From Planctomycetota bacterium (lineage in GTDB: Bacteria > Planctomycetota > PUPC01 > JACPCR01): 59,352 nt of DNA. The position numbers and the translations under genes were made by a program. The stretch lies in assembly GCA_027625095.1 (NCBI GenBank), contig JAQBXN010000005.1:86959-146310 (forward strand), given 5' to 3'. Every line of letters begins with the position of its first letter. The first letter of the stretch is position 1. The notes under the pieces are model-generated. The model was not told where the DNA came from. It worked only from the letters and a program-made list of their open reading frames with translations, and did no database searches. This document shows, piece by piece, positions 35,722-44,612 of the stretch.

Positions 35722-36684
35722 ATGGTCGAGATACGCTTCGTCACCGATCTTGACGAATGCGAGCAGCTATGGCGAAGAACTTTCCCAGAGACCGTGATTA
35801 CGGATCTCTGGGAAGTTCGAGCCTGCTTTCAATCAAGTTTTGATCGACCCCCTCGATTCCTCGTTGCTGAAAATTCCGGTCGGCTCGAAGCAATGCTTCC
35901 TCTGAGCTGGATCGTTGAGGCCGGATGCTCTGGCTATTTTCCAGGCGAGACATGGAAAGGGAAAACCTGGCTGGAACAGAACCGGGTATTTCTGTCGGGA
36001 CAGCTATCGATCGAAGAGCTCGTGACAAAGTTGGAGACTCCCCGTCACATCCGCTACTTGATTTCACCAAATGAAGCGGCCACCAACTTGCCTGTCGACG
36101 AGATCGGCTACCTGTTCCATCCGCCAAAATATGATTTTGATTTCGAGAATTACTTTGGTGAATTCTCGCATCGCTCTGCGAAACGCCTCCGCCGGGAAAT
36201 TGAATCTCTGGACTCCAGAGGAACACGATATCGATATGACGACCCTTCGGATTTTGACCATCTGGTGGCATTGAATTTGAGCCGATTCGGCTCCAGCTCT
36301 TATTTTCATGACCCTCGTTTCCGGCGGGGATTCGAAAAGCTTAAGGACTTGCTGCAGGAGCGCGGCTGGCTGCGTATCACTACGGTAATCATGGAGGATG
36401 AGATTGCAGCGGTGGATTTGGGCTCCCTCTACCGTGGCGCTTACACTTTGCTTGCTGGCGGAACTAATGGTGATTTTCCGGGGGTGGCAAAGCTCATCAA
36501 TGTTCATCACATGCAAAGAGCATGCAAAGAGAGAATGGAAGAGGTGGACTTCCTTTGCGGAGACTTTTCCTGGAAAACTCTTTTCCACCTGACACCGCGT
36601 CCGCTCTTCCTGATTTCAAATGTGTGCCCCGAAGAGCCTGCCGTCGGCGACTCTGAAGCGGGCAGCGGGACAAGTCATGGATAG
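35722..36684 (+). CDS. FemAB/GNAT-like acyltransferase
   Basis: The 320-aa protein has the two-lobed GNAT layout of FemAB/CelD-type enzymes. Blocks include RFLVAENSGRLEAMLPLSWI in the first lobe, and in the second FEKLKDLLQERGWLRITTVI and EIAAVDLGSLYRGAYTLLAGG, followed by VAKLINVHHMQRACKERM and VDFLCGDFSWKTLFHLTPR. Relatives transfer acyl or aminoacyl groups to amines or sugars. No signal peptide or membrane segment. It begins 3 nt after the SpeD-like stop and overlaps the ATP-grasp gene by 8 nt, so it is translationally coupled to both. It would acylate an amine produced by one of the two decarboxylases of the cluster (inference). C-terminal residues past about 300 are low complexity. Confidence 0.8.
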   Translation: MVEIRFVTDLDECEQLWRRTFPETVITDLWEVRACFQSSFDRPPRFLVAENSGRLEAMLPLSWIVEAGCSGYFPGETWKGKTWLEQNRVFLSGQLSIEELVTKLETPRHIRYLISPNEAATNLPVDEIGYLFHPPKYDFDFENYFGEFSHRSAKRLRREIESLDSRGTRYRYDDPSDFDHLVALNLSRFGSSSYFHDPRFRRGFEKLKDLLQERGWLRITTVIMEDEIAAVDLGSLYRGAYTLLAGGTNGDFPGVAKLINVHHMQRACKERMEEVDFLCGDFSWKTLFHLTPRPLFLISNVCPEEPAVGDSEAGSGTSHG

Positions 36685-37954
36685 ACGCACAGCGGTCATC
36701 GGGGCAACTTCGGATTACATAGACCTCATCCAGAACCGGCTTCCTGGACGGGCAATATTTCTAACCAATCGCGGCGAGCGGGAAAAGGCTTCAGAGCCGA
36801 AACCGGACGCCCGTAACGAAGTGACCAGCGATCTCATCAGCCAGGAAGCAGCTCTGTCGGCCTTGAAAGAACACGTTGACCGGTGGGATGTCCAATTGTC
36901 AGGAATCGCCTGCTTCGACTGCGAGTCCCTTTTACTCGCGGCCCGCACTGCCAATCTTTTCGATCTTCCCTTCCCAACGCTGGAAGCGGTTTCCACATGC
37001 AGGGACAAGTTCAAAGCAAAGTCGCTCTGGAGGCAGCGCGGGTTACCGTGCCCGGAAGCCATGCTAATTCAATCGGCTGACGAAGCGTTACGCTTCCACA
37101 AAGATCTAGCCGGGCAGACCGTATTGAAACCTCTTACCGGGAGCGGAAGTGAACTCGTGTTTGTTTGTTCGAGCGAGGCAGAATGTTCGTCCGCTTATCA
37201 AAATCTTCAACGTCGGCTGACGAATCATTCCGACGTAAGACTGTATCCGCGTGAGGTCTCGGTAAGTGCTCCCGGAAGAGGCCCTTCGGCCATCCTGGAA
37301 GAGTTCATTACCGGCGAAGAATTCAGTTGTGATTTCATACTCGACAGAGGTCTCCTGGAGGTGATTCGATTCGCCGAAAAAATTCCGGCTCGCTTTCACT
37401 CTCCGGGCACCGCGCTGGCATACATCGTTCCCGGGCGAATGCCGCAGTCATTTGATGCGTTGCGGTTCAATCAGCTCCTTCTTGATGCTGCTCATTCGCT
37501 TGGAATTCGCCGTGCCTTGTGCATGGCTGACTTTATCCTCCGGGACGGTCAACCGGTGCTGCTTGAAATCACCCCCCGGCCAGGGGGCGATTGCCTGCCT
37601 TCACTTATTCGCCAAAGCTGCGGGCTCGATATGCTTGCGGCAACCTTGGACTTCGCAGATGGGTTGCCCTTAAACATTCCGCCGCACACTGAGTGGAAGC
37701 GTCTCGTTGGGCTGCGACTCTTTGCAGATTGTGCGGGAATCATCAGGCACATCGACTGCGAAGAGCTACAGAGCGATCCCAGAGTCTGCGAGTGTGTGCT
37801 GAGCCGCTCAGCCGGTCACTCCATCGTGATGCCTCCGGAAGACTACAGTTCCCGACTGATTGGCCATGTCCTCTTCGAGCCCCGTTCGGATTCCATCGAA
37901 TCCGAATGCGTCGAATTGGCAGCACTCCTCAACCTGGAGATCGAAAACCTATGA
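36677..37954 (+). CDS. ATP-grasp ligase
   Basis: The 425-aa product is counted from the ATG at 36677 (MDRRTAVIGATSDYIDLI), 8 nt inside the end of the GNAT gene; an upstream GTG frame is unlikely. It has the ATP-grasp layout: N-terminal region with CRDKFKAKSLWRQRGLPCPE, the ATP-binding Lys strand TVLKPLTGSGSELVFVCS, EEFITGEEFSCDFILDRG, and the metal-binding DGQPVLLEITPRPGGDCLP with Glu and following basic/Gly residues. A C-terminal domain (KRLVGLRLFADCAGIIRHID) may bind substrate. It should form a C-N bond between a carboxylate and an amine, with ATP to ADP. It overlaps the next gene by 4 nt (ATGA). It is the best candidate for the amide-forming step of the cluster. Confidence 0.88.
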   Translation: MDRRTAVIGATSDYIDLIQNRLPGRAIFLTNRGEREKASEPKPDARNEVTSDLISQEAALSALKEHVDRWDVQLSGIACFDCESLLLAARTANLFDLPFPTLEAVSTCRDKFKAKSLWRQRGLPCPEAMLIQSADEALRFHKDLAGQTVLKPLTGSGSELVFVCSSEAECSSAYQNLQRRLTNHSDVRLYPREVSVSAPGRGPSAILEEFITGEEFSCDFILDRGLLEVIRFAEKIPARFHSPGTALAYIVPGRMPQSFDALRFNQLLLDAAHSLGIRRALCMADFILRDGQPVLLEITPRPGGDCLPSLIRQSCGLDMLAATLDFADGLPLNIPPHTEWKRLVGLRLFADCAGIIRHIDCEELQSDPRVCECVLSRSAGHSIVMPPEDYSSRLIGHVLFEPRSDSIESECVELAALLNLEIENL

Positions 37955-39279
37955 TCGAACACGATGAAATCATTCGGAAGGCCTCCCAGGTCTTTCGGGG
38001 GGAAACACCCCGGATGGATTCCACTGAGCTGCGAACTTTTGTCGACACCTACATCCAGCGAAAGGACGTTTTTCTCAACGCGTGTGAACGCTTTGGCTCG
38101 CCTCTCTACCTGATAGAGGAAGCGGTCATCCTGGAGCGTGCCCGGCGTTTTTCGTCGGCATTCCAAGCGCTCTTGCCGCAAAGTCGCGCCTACTATGCGA
38201 TGAAGAGCAACAACCATCCGGCAATCCTTCCTTTTGTTGTCAAAGCAGGCATTGGCATCGATGTATCGAGCGGACTTGAGTTGCAGGCAGCGCTCGACGC
38301 TGGTGCGGAATACATCATTTTCAGCGGCCCGGGCAAGACTCCCGAAGAACTCTCGCTCGCCGTCCTCAACGAAGCGCGAGTGACTGTATTGATGGACAGC
38401 TTCGCCGAGCTCGGGCGCCTTCAGGAAGCGGCAGCATCCGAAGGAATTCGAATTCGAGCGGGCATTCGTATCAGCGTAGATAATCGTGGATTGTGGCGGA
38501 AGTTTGGCATTCCGATGGGCCGGCTGATCGACTTCTTCTCCGAAGCCGAAACTTGCCCAAATATAGAACTGTCCGGCCTTCAATTTCACACCAGTTGGAA
38601 CCTGAACGCCGATGGCCAGGTTCGGTTTATCGCCCGGCTCGCAGAGGCCGTCAGTTCGTTGCCCGAACACCATCGATCGCGAATCCAATTCATCGACATC
38701 GGAGGAGGCTTTTGGCCGGTGCAGGGCGACTGGCTGCAACCCGCAGGGACCCCTGAAGGACAGCTCGTCCACGCGGTCACGCCCTCCGCCGATCTCACGC
38801 TCCAACACCACCGCATCCCGTCGTCACCGATTGAAGACTTTGCCCGTGATATCGGGGAAGCGGTTAGACGCTACCTGTTCCCTCTCTGTGCATGTTCCAT
38901 ATGGACAGAGCCGGGCCGATGGATCTGCCACGATTCCATGAGCCTGCTTCTGAAAGTTGTCGATCGCAAAGCAGACGACCTGGTGATCACCGATGGCGGA
39001 ACAAACATCGTCGGCTGGGAACGTTTTGAAACGGATTACTTCCCGGTGATCAATCTGACCCGGCCATCCCTCGACGAACACGAATGCTATGTGATGGGCT
39101 CACTCTGCACCCCGAGAGACCTGTGGGGCTATGCCTATTTCGGCTCAGACATCCAGCCTGGTGACACGTTGCTCATCCCCACCCAGGGCGCTTACACATA
39201 CAGCCTCCGGCAACATTTTATCAAGCCATTGCCGGAGTCCGTCATCCTCACCGAGAAGGGCGACCTGGAAAAGGTCTGA
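37951..39279 (+). CDS. Fold-III PLP-dependent decarboxylase (LysA/ornithine-arginine type)
   Basis: The 442-aa product is counted from the ATG at 37951, which overlaps the ATP-grasp stop (ATGA); upstream codons in the open frame are antisense-like and ignored. PLP-binding Lys85 lies in RAYYAMKSNNHPAI. Other family landmarks are GIGIDVSSGLELQAAL, FSGPGKTPEEL, LQFHTSWN, the phosphate-binding IDIGGGFWPV, EPGRW, and a late MGSLCTPRD box with the Cys that acts across the dimer. Family members decarboxylate diaminopimelate, ornithine, arginine or carboxynorspermidine. The CTPRD block and lack of clear DAP determinants fit an amino-acid decarboxylase acting on a derivative rather than lysine biosynthesis. 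It is the last gene of the four-gene unit. Confidence 0.88.
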   Translation: MIEHDEIIRKASQVFRGETPRMDSTELRTFVDTYIQRKDVFLNACERFGSPLYLIEEAVILERARRFSSAFQALLPQSRAYYAMKSNNHPAILPFVVKAGIGIDVSSGLELQAALDAGAEYIIFSGPGKTPEELSLAVLNEARVTVLMDSFAELGRLQEAAASEGIRIRAGIRISVDNRGLWRKFGIPMGRLIDFFSEAETCPNIELSGLQFHTSWNLNADGQVRFIARLAEAVSSLPEHHRSRIQFIDIGGGFWPVQGDWLQPAGTPEGQLVHAVTPSADLTLQHHRIPSSPIEDFARDIGEAVRRYLFPLCACSIWTEPGRWICHDSMSLLLKVVDRKADDLVITDGGTNIVGWERFETDYFPVINLTRPSLDEHECYVMGSLCTPRDLWGYAYFGSDIQPGDTLLIPTQGAYTYSLRQHFIKPLPESVILTEKGDLEKV

Positions 39280-39379
39280 CCAGGCGTCGTACCCGGCAGA
39301 CTGATTCGTTCGCAAAAAATCTGCTCTGGGTATGTTCCAGACGGCGGTTCTTGGATACGATTGCCTGCCATTCATCCTC

Positions 39380-42300
39380 ATGCATAGAACAAATAATCAA
39401 TCTATCCTGCCCGTAGCGGTCATTCTGACTGGACTGTTCCTTGAAGACGGCCGTGCGGAAAACTCCAACCGACTCACGCCGGCTACCCCATCGTGGCATC
39501 GCGTTGCGGGTAATCTCATTAAGAACTCCAGCTTCGAACACAACTGGTTCAACCGGAAGTTCACAATGAATCGCCGCTTCCTTCTGCTGCACGGGAGCGA
39601 TATGGGCGTGGGCGAAGAGGACGGGCATATCGATCACTGGCAGTTTCAGGGAATTCCAATTCCCGATGCGTGGGATATGGAAATTTCAAGATCGGGGGGG
39701 CGCTCGGTGCGATTCGATCGGCCGGGAAGCGGCAGCCAGCTCGTGCGATTTGCCGGTGAGCAATTCTGGAACGCGGGCGGCGCCTACTACGCCAGCTTTC
39801 TGCCAATGGTGGACAGCCTGGCCGGCCAGCTCCACCGCCGGCAGATTGTTATCGGCGCCTGGTGCAGGACGAAAGACGTCTTGGAAGGCGCCGAGCCACA
39901 ATTAATAGTCACTATCGATTCGGCCATGAGGAAAGACTACGACACACAGGCCCCGATGAACCAGAGTAAGGCTGTTGCGCAGACCGGCTTTTCCGCGGGC
40001 ACTCATGACTGGGAATACCGTGAAGTCCGAATCGTTCCAAAAAGCTTCAAACCGCCGAAGGCCGGTGAGGCGAATCTGGATGATCTCGAAATAAAGAAAG
40101 ACGACCTCGACACTGGCGACGATGTCACCGCCGAAGAGAAATTCGTCGAATACGAGGGCGCGCCTTATTGGGTAACCGTTCAGGTAGTGAACCGCGGTGG
40201 CACAGTCTGGTTTGACGATGTCTCATGTGCAGAAGATGCAAAGGGAACGTCGGACAGAATGCCCCACGGTGGCTTCGAGGAAGTTGAGAAGGACTGGCCG
40301 AAAGGCTGGTCTCGCCCACAGCAATGGGGATGGTTTCGGAATACTTATTATGCCTTCACCGGATGGTCGCACTGGAAATCGCAAGAGCCCAGAGGCAGCG
40401 CCGTCCTTGATGAAACGCCCGCTTTCCAGGGAGAGCGATCATTGCGGTTCAATGTCTTTCCCGGTGACAACTTCGCCGTTCATTCAGACCCAATTGAACT
40501 GAACCAGACAGCCGCCTGCCCGCTCGAAGTCCGGGCAATGGTCAAAGCCGACAATCTGCGAACCCTGGAAATTATGGCGCAGGATGAAAGGGGCCAGTGG
40601 TTGCCCCAGGGCGATTTCCTCGGCGACGATATGGAGGAACCCGGTCACTACAATTTCGGGACGACCGGCAGCGGGACGTACGACTGGTCGTGCGTGCGAA
40701 AATACTTCTCACCCCGCTCCCCAGTCAAAACCGTCAGCGTATTTCTCTGCGCACGCGGATTCGATGGCGCTATCGTGGAAAAGAATCTGGTCGGGACAGT
40801 GTGGTTCGATGAGGTCCAAGTCTTCGAACATGGAGTGACCAGGAAACTAAAACCGTCGTTTCCTGAGCCAAAGGCACAATCACCGCATACCTTGCCTCTT
40901 ATCGTTGACATCGATCTTGGCGACCGACTTTGGGGAAGGAACGTCGTCAAGGTGATGCTGGAGTATGAGGGACACGAGGCGACCAAGTGGATCGAGAAAT
41001 TACGCCTGGAAGTTCGTCTCACTTCACCGTCGGGTAAAACCACAGCAGCATCACGTTCTGCTGTGCGCATCCTCGAAGAGCCAGGCGCCCGAAATACCAA
41101 GGGTTACGCAATCCTTTCGGCAGAGTACGAGGTCAACGAATTGTGCAAGTCTTGGAAGGAGCAGTATGAGCTGTTTGTCCAGGTCGTCCCACCGGCGGAG
41201 TCGAAGGCGTATCCCGGCCGACGCTTCCACTTCGGCACTCCCTCGCAACTGGTCAGTACGGGCGTCAGCGCGTACTACCTCTATCCCGATGAACAGTTGA
41301 CCCTGTACGCCAACCTGAACATCTCCCGCGGCAGCATTGAGGACATCGCTCTTTGCGAAGTAGCCCTCTCGAATGGTGGCGGTGTGAAGAAGACCATCAA
41401 GGTGGATGACCTCTCCGCAATCCTCAAACCGCAGCGTTCCGCCGGCAACGTCAACGCGCACCATCTCCTGCAGGTAAAGTTGGACAGCAGGGACCTCACC
41501 GTGCATCCATGGCAGGAACCGGTTCTTGACTGCCTCGCGACCATTCGCCTCTACAGCAAGATGGGCAACGAGTCTCGTCCATCCCTCAGGCTCACGGCAG
41601 AGGGAGCGCCTGTCCGTTTCGGTTTTATGGAGAAGGTTCCCAAGCCCAGCTTCCCGGAGACGATCAAGAAGACTGCCATCAACGAACGCGGGTTCATTAC
41701 CATTAACGGCCAGCCCTATTTCCCTGTCTATTGGACACCCCACTTCGGCATCGTCCCCGAGGTCAACTACCCGCCCATGCAATTCGGCTACAAGTCGCTC
41801 AACCTGATGAAACTTGTCTGCTCAAAGGAGGCGGCACCCGATGACGAGGTGAAGGCGGAACTCCTCAAGAAGATCAACGAAGTAAAAAACGACCCCAAGT
41901 TCTTCCAATACGAAATCGGCGAAGGTGAAATGCAGCTCCAGGGCGGGGGATGGCAGCAACGGGTCGAGTGGTGCAAGAAGGCCATCGGCTGGATTCGTGA
42001 AGCCGACCCGGATCATGTCATTAACGGCCCCATCTCCTGGCTGGTCGGTCACCCGCACCACAACAGCGCCATGAAACAGTTCGTCTCACATTGGGACGTT
42101 ATCGGCGTGGAGGCCAGCTTCGAGTATCAGCCAAAGGTAAACGAATTTGCCCTTCCTCTGATGAAGGCACGCAGGACGGCCGTACTCGTCGGCCTGGAAA
42201 CCTATTTCTATCAGAGCAACCGTACCCTCCGCTGGCGCGGTTACCGCAGCCTCTTGAACGGCGCAACGGGAATCGGCCTCTGCCCGTCCGGCATGATGCA

Positions 42301-42637
42301 GTCTCGCCCCGACAAGGAGAACTACCTGCGCGGCCTGAACGGAGAGTTCCGTGGCCTCGGCCCAATTCTCACTTCAGATGAACCGGTAAAGCACACCAGC
42401 GTTTCCTCCAACACCGTCGAAATTATGGAGCGCGTTCACCAGGGCAAACGCTTCCTCTTCGCCGTCGGAGACCAGGGCGCCGGCGCTCAGCCAGTGCGTT
42501 TCACCTTCCCGGAGGGAGTCACATTTCATCATGTCCGTGTTCTGTTTGAGGCCCGGTCGATCCAGCCAGCAGAAGGAGGTTTTGAAGACGACTTTGGACA
42601 GGCCCAGACAGTTCACGTATATGAACTATTGCAGTAG
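39380..42637 (+). CDS. Large secreted CBM/TIM-barrel glycan-active protein
   Basis: The 1085-aa product is counted from the ATG at 39380, which gives a signal peptide (MHRTNNQSILPVAVILTGLF). The N-terminal part has beta-sandwich modules of carbohydrate-binding type (SSFEHNWFNRKF, GTVWFDDVSCAEDA, VGTVWFDEVQVFEHG), probably two related copies near residues 40-280 and 290-500. A further beta-rich region and a TIM-barrel-like domain follow (INGQPYFPVYWTPHF, FFQYEIGEGEMQLQGGGWQQRVEWCKKAIGWI, DVIGVEASFEY). Two Glu/Asp-containing strands in the barrel could be catalytic; I do not assign them. A C-terminal beta-sandwich ends the protein (FTFPEGVTFHHVRVLFEAR). It resembles glycoside hydrolases of polysaccharide-utilisation loci. 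It starts 100 nt after the decarboxylase, without a visible ribosome site. Confidence 0.83.
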   Translation: MHRTNNQSILPVAVILTGLFLEDGRAENSNRLTPATPSWHRVAGNLIKNSSFEHNWFNRKFTMNRRFLLLHGSDMGVGEEDGHIDHWQFQGIPIPDAWDMEISRSGGRSVRFDRPGSGSQLVRFAGEQFWNAGGAYYASFLPMVDSLAGQLHRRQIVIGAWCRTKDVLEGAEPQLIVTIDSAMRKDYDTQAPMNQSKAVAQTGFSAGTHDWEYREVRIVPKSFKPPKAGEANLDDLEIKKDDLDTGDDVTAEEKFVEYEGAPYWVTVQVVNRGGTVWFDDVSCAEDAKGTSDRMPHGGFEEVEKDWPKGWSRPQQWGWFRNTYYAFTGWSHWKSQEPRGSAVLDETPAFQGERSLRFNVFPGDNFAVHSDPIELNQTAACPLEVRAMVKADNLRTLEIMAQDERGQWLPQGDFLGDDMEEPGHYNFGTTGSGTYDWSCVRKYFSPRSPVKTVSVFLCARGFDGAIVEKNLVGTVWFDEVQVFEHGVTRKLKPSFPEPKAQSPHTLPLIVDIDLGDRLWGRNVVKVMLEYEGHEATKWIEKLRLEVRLTSPSGKTTAASRSAVRILEEPGARNTKGYAILSAEYEVNELCKSWKEQYELFVQVVPPAESKAYPGRRFHFGTPSQLVSTGVSAYYLYPDEQLTLYANLNISRGSIEDIALCEVALSNGGGVKKTIKVDDLSAILKPQRSAGNVNAHHLLQVKLDSRDLTVHPWQEPVLDCLATIRLYSKMGNESRPSLRLTAEGAPVRFGFMEKVPKPSFPETIKKTAINERGFITINGQPYFPVYWTPHFGIVPEVNYPPMQFGYKSLNLMKLVCSKEAAPDDEVKAELLKKINEVKNDPKFFQYEIGEGEMQLQGGGWQQRVEWCKKAIGWIREADPDHVINGPISWLVGHPHHNSAMKQFVSHWDVIGVEASFEYQPKVNEFALPLMKARRTAVLVGLETYFYQSNRTLRWRGYRSLLNGATGIGLCPSGMMQSRPDKENYLRGLNGEFRGLGPILTSDEPVKHTSVSSNTVEIMERVHQGKRFLFAVGDQGAGAQPVRFTFPEGVTFHHVRVLFEARSIQPAEGGFEDDFGQAQTVHVYELLQ

Positions 42638-42899
42638 CGCTGCCTATGGTAGCGTCATTTGCCAGTAAGGAATGAAGACCGTGTCATCTGTCAGGTATCT
42701 GCATCAACTGCGTTGCGGAACGATGCCTCGGATGTACGTTAGAAACATCCTCCCGCGGCCCAGGGCCACAGACCATGAATTTCATGTATGTTTGTTACCC
42801 CTGCCGCATCCGTTGGCGTAACCAGAATTACACACCGGACGCGACCCTTTATCGCCCCCCTTCAACAGCATTACAGATTCAGAAAATCAGAGAACAAGA

Positions 42900-43934
42900 A
42901 TGAGCATCGTACGAACCTGCATCGTCGGCATGGGTATCGGCAGACCGAATGGCAGCGCTATCGACAAACACCCACGTGGCCAGGTCACCGCACTGTGTGA
43001 CCTGGAGGAAGACCGAATGGCGGATTACGCCAAGACTCTCTCAGGCGAAGTGAAGCTTTACACCGATTACAAGAAGATGTGCAAGGACAAGGAAATCGAT
43101 GCGGTCTTTGTGGGCACACCCAACCAATGGCATGTACCCGTTGCACTGGAAGCGATCAGGAACGGCAAGCACGTCATGGTGACCAAGCCTCTGGCGGACT
43201 CCAATAAGGCAGCCAAAAAGGTTGTCGCCGCAGCCGAAGCTGCGGGTGTGGTGAACATGATGTCGCTCTCGACACGCTTTTCAGACAATGTCCGATACCT
43301 CGGCGGCCTCATCCGGGCAGGTGAGTTCGGCGATGTCTATTACGGTCGCGCCCTCAGTATTCGACGAAACGGTATCCCCGCCTGGAACCTTGGTTTCATC
43401 AAGAAAGGTGGTGGAGCTTTCCGTGACATGGGCGTTCACGTGCTTGATGCCGCCTGGTGGCTCATCGGAATGCCCAAACCAGTCACCGTGTCCGGCGTCG
43501 CAGGTGCAAAGTTCGGCCCCAAGGGGCTTGGCTATTCGGGCAACGTCAAGAAGGAAGTCTGGTCTCAATACGACTCCGATGATTATGCCGGGGGGCTCAT
43601 TCGTTTCGATAATGGCGCAGCGCTGCAGGTCGAAAGTTTTTGGGCCTCCCACCAGCCGGGCGAATTTCAGATCGAACTGTTCGGTACCGACGCAGGCTCT
43701 ACCCTCAACCCGCTCACCATCTACAAGTGCAACGGCAAGGTGACCGAAGATATCAAACCCGGCCTGCCCAAAGAAACCCCGGCCTGGGACAACATCGCGG
43801 ACAATTTCATTTCAGCCATCCTCGACGGCGAAGAATGCCAAGCCCCACTACGACACGGTATGATCGTCCAGGAAATGATGGAAGCCATACTCGAAAGTGC
43901 AGCAACCGGGGCAGAAATCCGATTGGATAAATGA
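42900..43934 (+). CDS. Gfo/Idh/MocA-family oxidoreductase
   Basis: The 344-aa cytosolic protein starts with a Rossmann fold (VRTCIVGMGIGRPNGSAI, Gly-rich turn; ALCDLEEDRMADYA). The catalytic-site Lys lies in VMVTKPLAD, the normal EKP motif with Thr for Glu, about residue 96. The C-terminal beta-sheet domain contains GGGAFRDMGVHVLDAAWWLIG, with the usual Asp and His. It probably oxidises a sugar or cyclitol derivative. Related families include myo-inositol dehydrogenases and glucose-fructose oxidoreductases; the substrate is not evident. It lies between two secreted glycan-active proteins on the same strand, consistent with sugar catabolism. A weak ribosome site precedes the ATG. Confidence 0.92.
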   Translation: MSIVRTCIVGMGIGRPNGSAIDKHPRGQVTALCDLEEDRMADYAKTLSGEVKLYTDYKKMCKDKEIDAVFVGTPNQWHVPVALEAIRNGKHVMVTKPLADSNKAAKKVVAAAEAAGVVNMMSLSTRFSDNVRYLGGLIRAGEFGDVYYGRALSIRRNGIPAWNLGFIKKGGGAFRDMGVHVLDAAWWLIGMPKPVTVSGVAGAKFGPKGLGYSGNVKKEVWSQYDSDDYAGGLIRFDNGAALQVESFWASHQPGEFQIELFGTDAGSTLNPLTIYKCNGKVTEDIKPGLPKETPAWDNIADNFISAILDGEECQAPLRHGMIVQEMMEAILESAATGAEIRLDK

Positions 43935-44101
43935 CAACCAACTATTGGAGTAAGGCTGATTCACCTGTTCCCTTGCCACAATGGTGAACCAGGTTGCCAA
44001 AGGATTGACAGCTTACATTGCGTGTTAACTTTCCAGCCTCATTCACCGCCGGGATAAACCAGGCAGGGTCTTAAGAAAACCCTCTTTTCAGGAAGCACAC
44101 C

Positions 44102-44338
44102 ATGAGTCTCATCGACACCATTCTCACAGAAGTTACCTATCTTCGAGAGCGACAGGGCAAGAGTTCGAATGCCATTCGTCTTGCGGATGAATTAGCACCC
44201 GAGCTGAAGCTGAATCCACAGAGCATCCTCATCAGCCTCGGCTATCTGGAACGATTTCTGTTGAAGATGCAGCACGAACTGGGAGGCCAGGCCGACGGCT
44301 CTAAAATTTTGGAGATACTCAGTTGGACTGAGGGCTGA
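44102..44338 (+). CDS. Small helical protein, unknown
   Basis: The 78-aa protein (MSLIDTILTEVTYLRERQGK...LEILSWTEG) reads as helices (ADELAPELKLNPQSILISLGYLERF). No known family or signal peptide. A Shine-Dalgarno-like AGGAA lies about 8 nt before the ATG. It is isolated between the oxidoreductase and the glycosidase-like gene. Confidence 0.55.
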   Translation: MSLIDTILTEVTYLRERQGKSSNAIRLADELAPELKLNPQSILISLGYLERFLLKMQHELGGQADGSKILEILSWTEG

Positions 44339-44597
44339 GGTTTCTTCAGCGGTGGGTACCGCCTCGTGGAGGCGGACAACAGCCTGCGTTCAGGCAAATT
44401 TGCGTGGCAGGGAAGTGGCCCTATCGAATCCACATGGGATATGTTTTCCCAGTTTTCCTGAAAATGTGAAAACTGATAGTCGAATCGCTCATCCGCTCAC
44501 CGACTCGTTTCTGATTTGAGTCTTTAACGTGAATGAGTATTGGTTAATATGTGTGTGTGTCCGAAAGCGCGAATCAGCACACGACTTAAATTCATAC

Positions 44598-44612
44598 GGG
44601 GAGGGATAGTTG
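44598..44612 (+). promoter_or_regulatory. Ribosome binding site fixing a TTG start
   Basis: GGGGAGGG at 44598-44605 ends 4 nt before TTG 44610. The next in-frame ATG lies inside the mature protein, well past the signal peptide, so TTG is the likely start. Confidence 0.75.
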
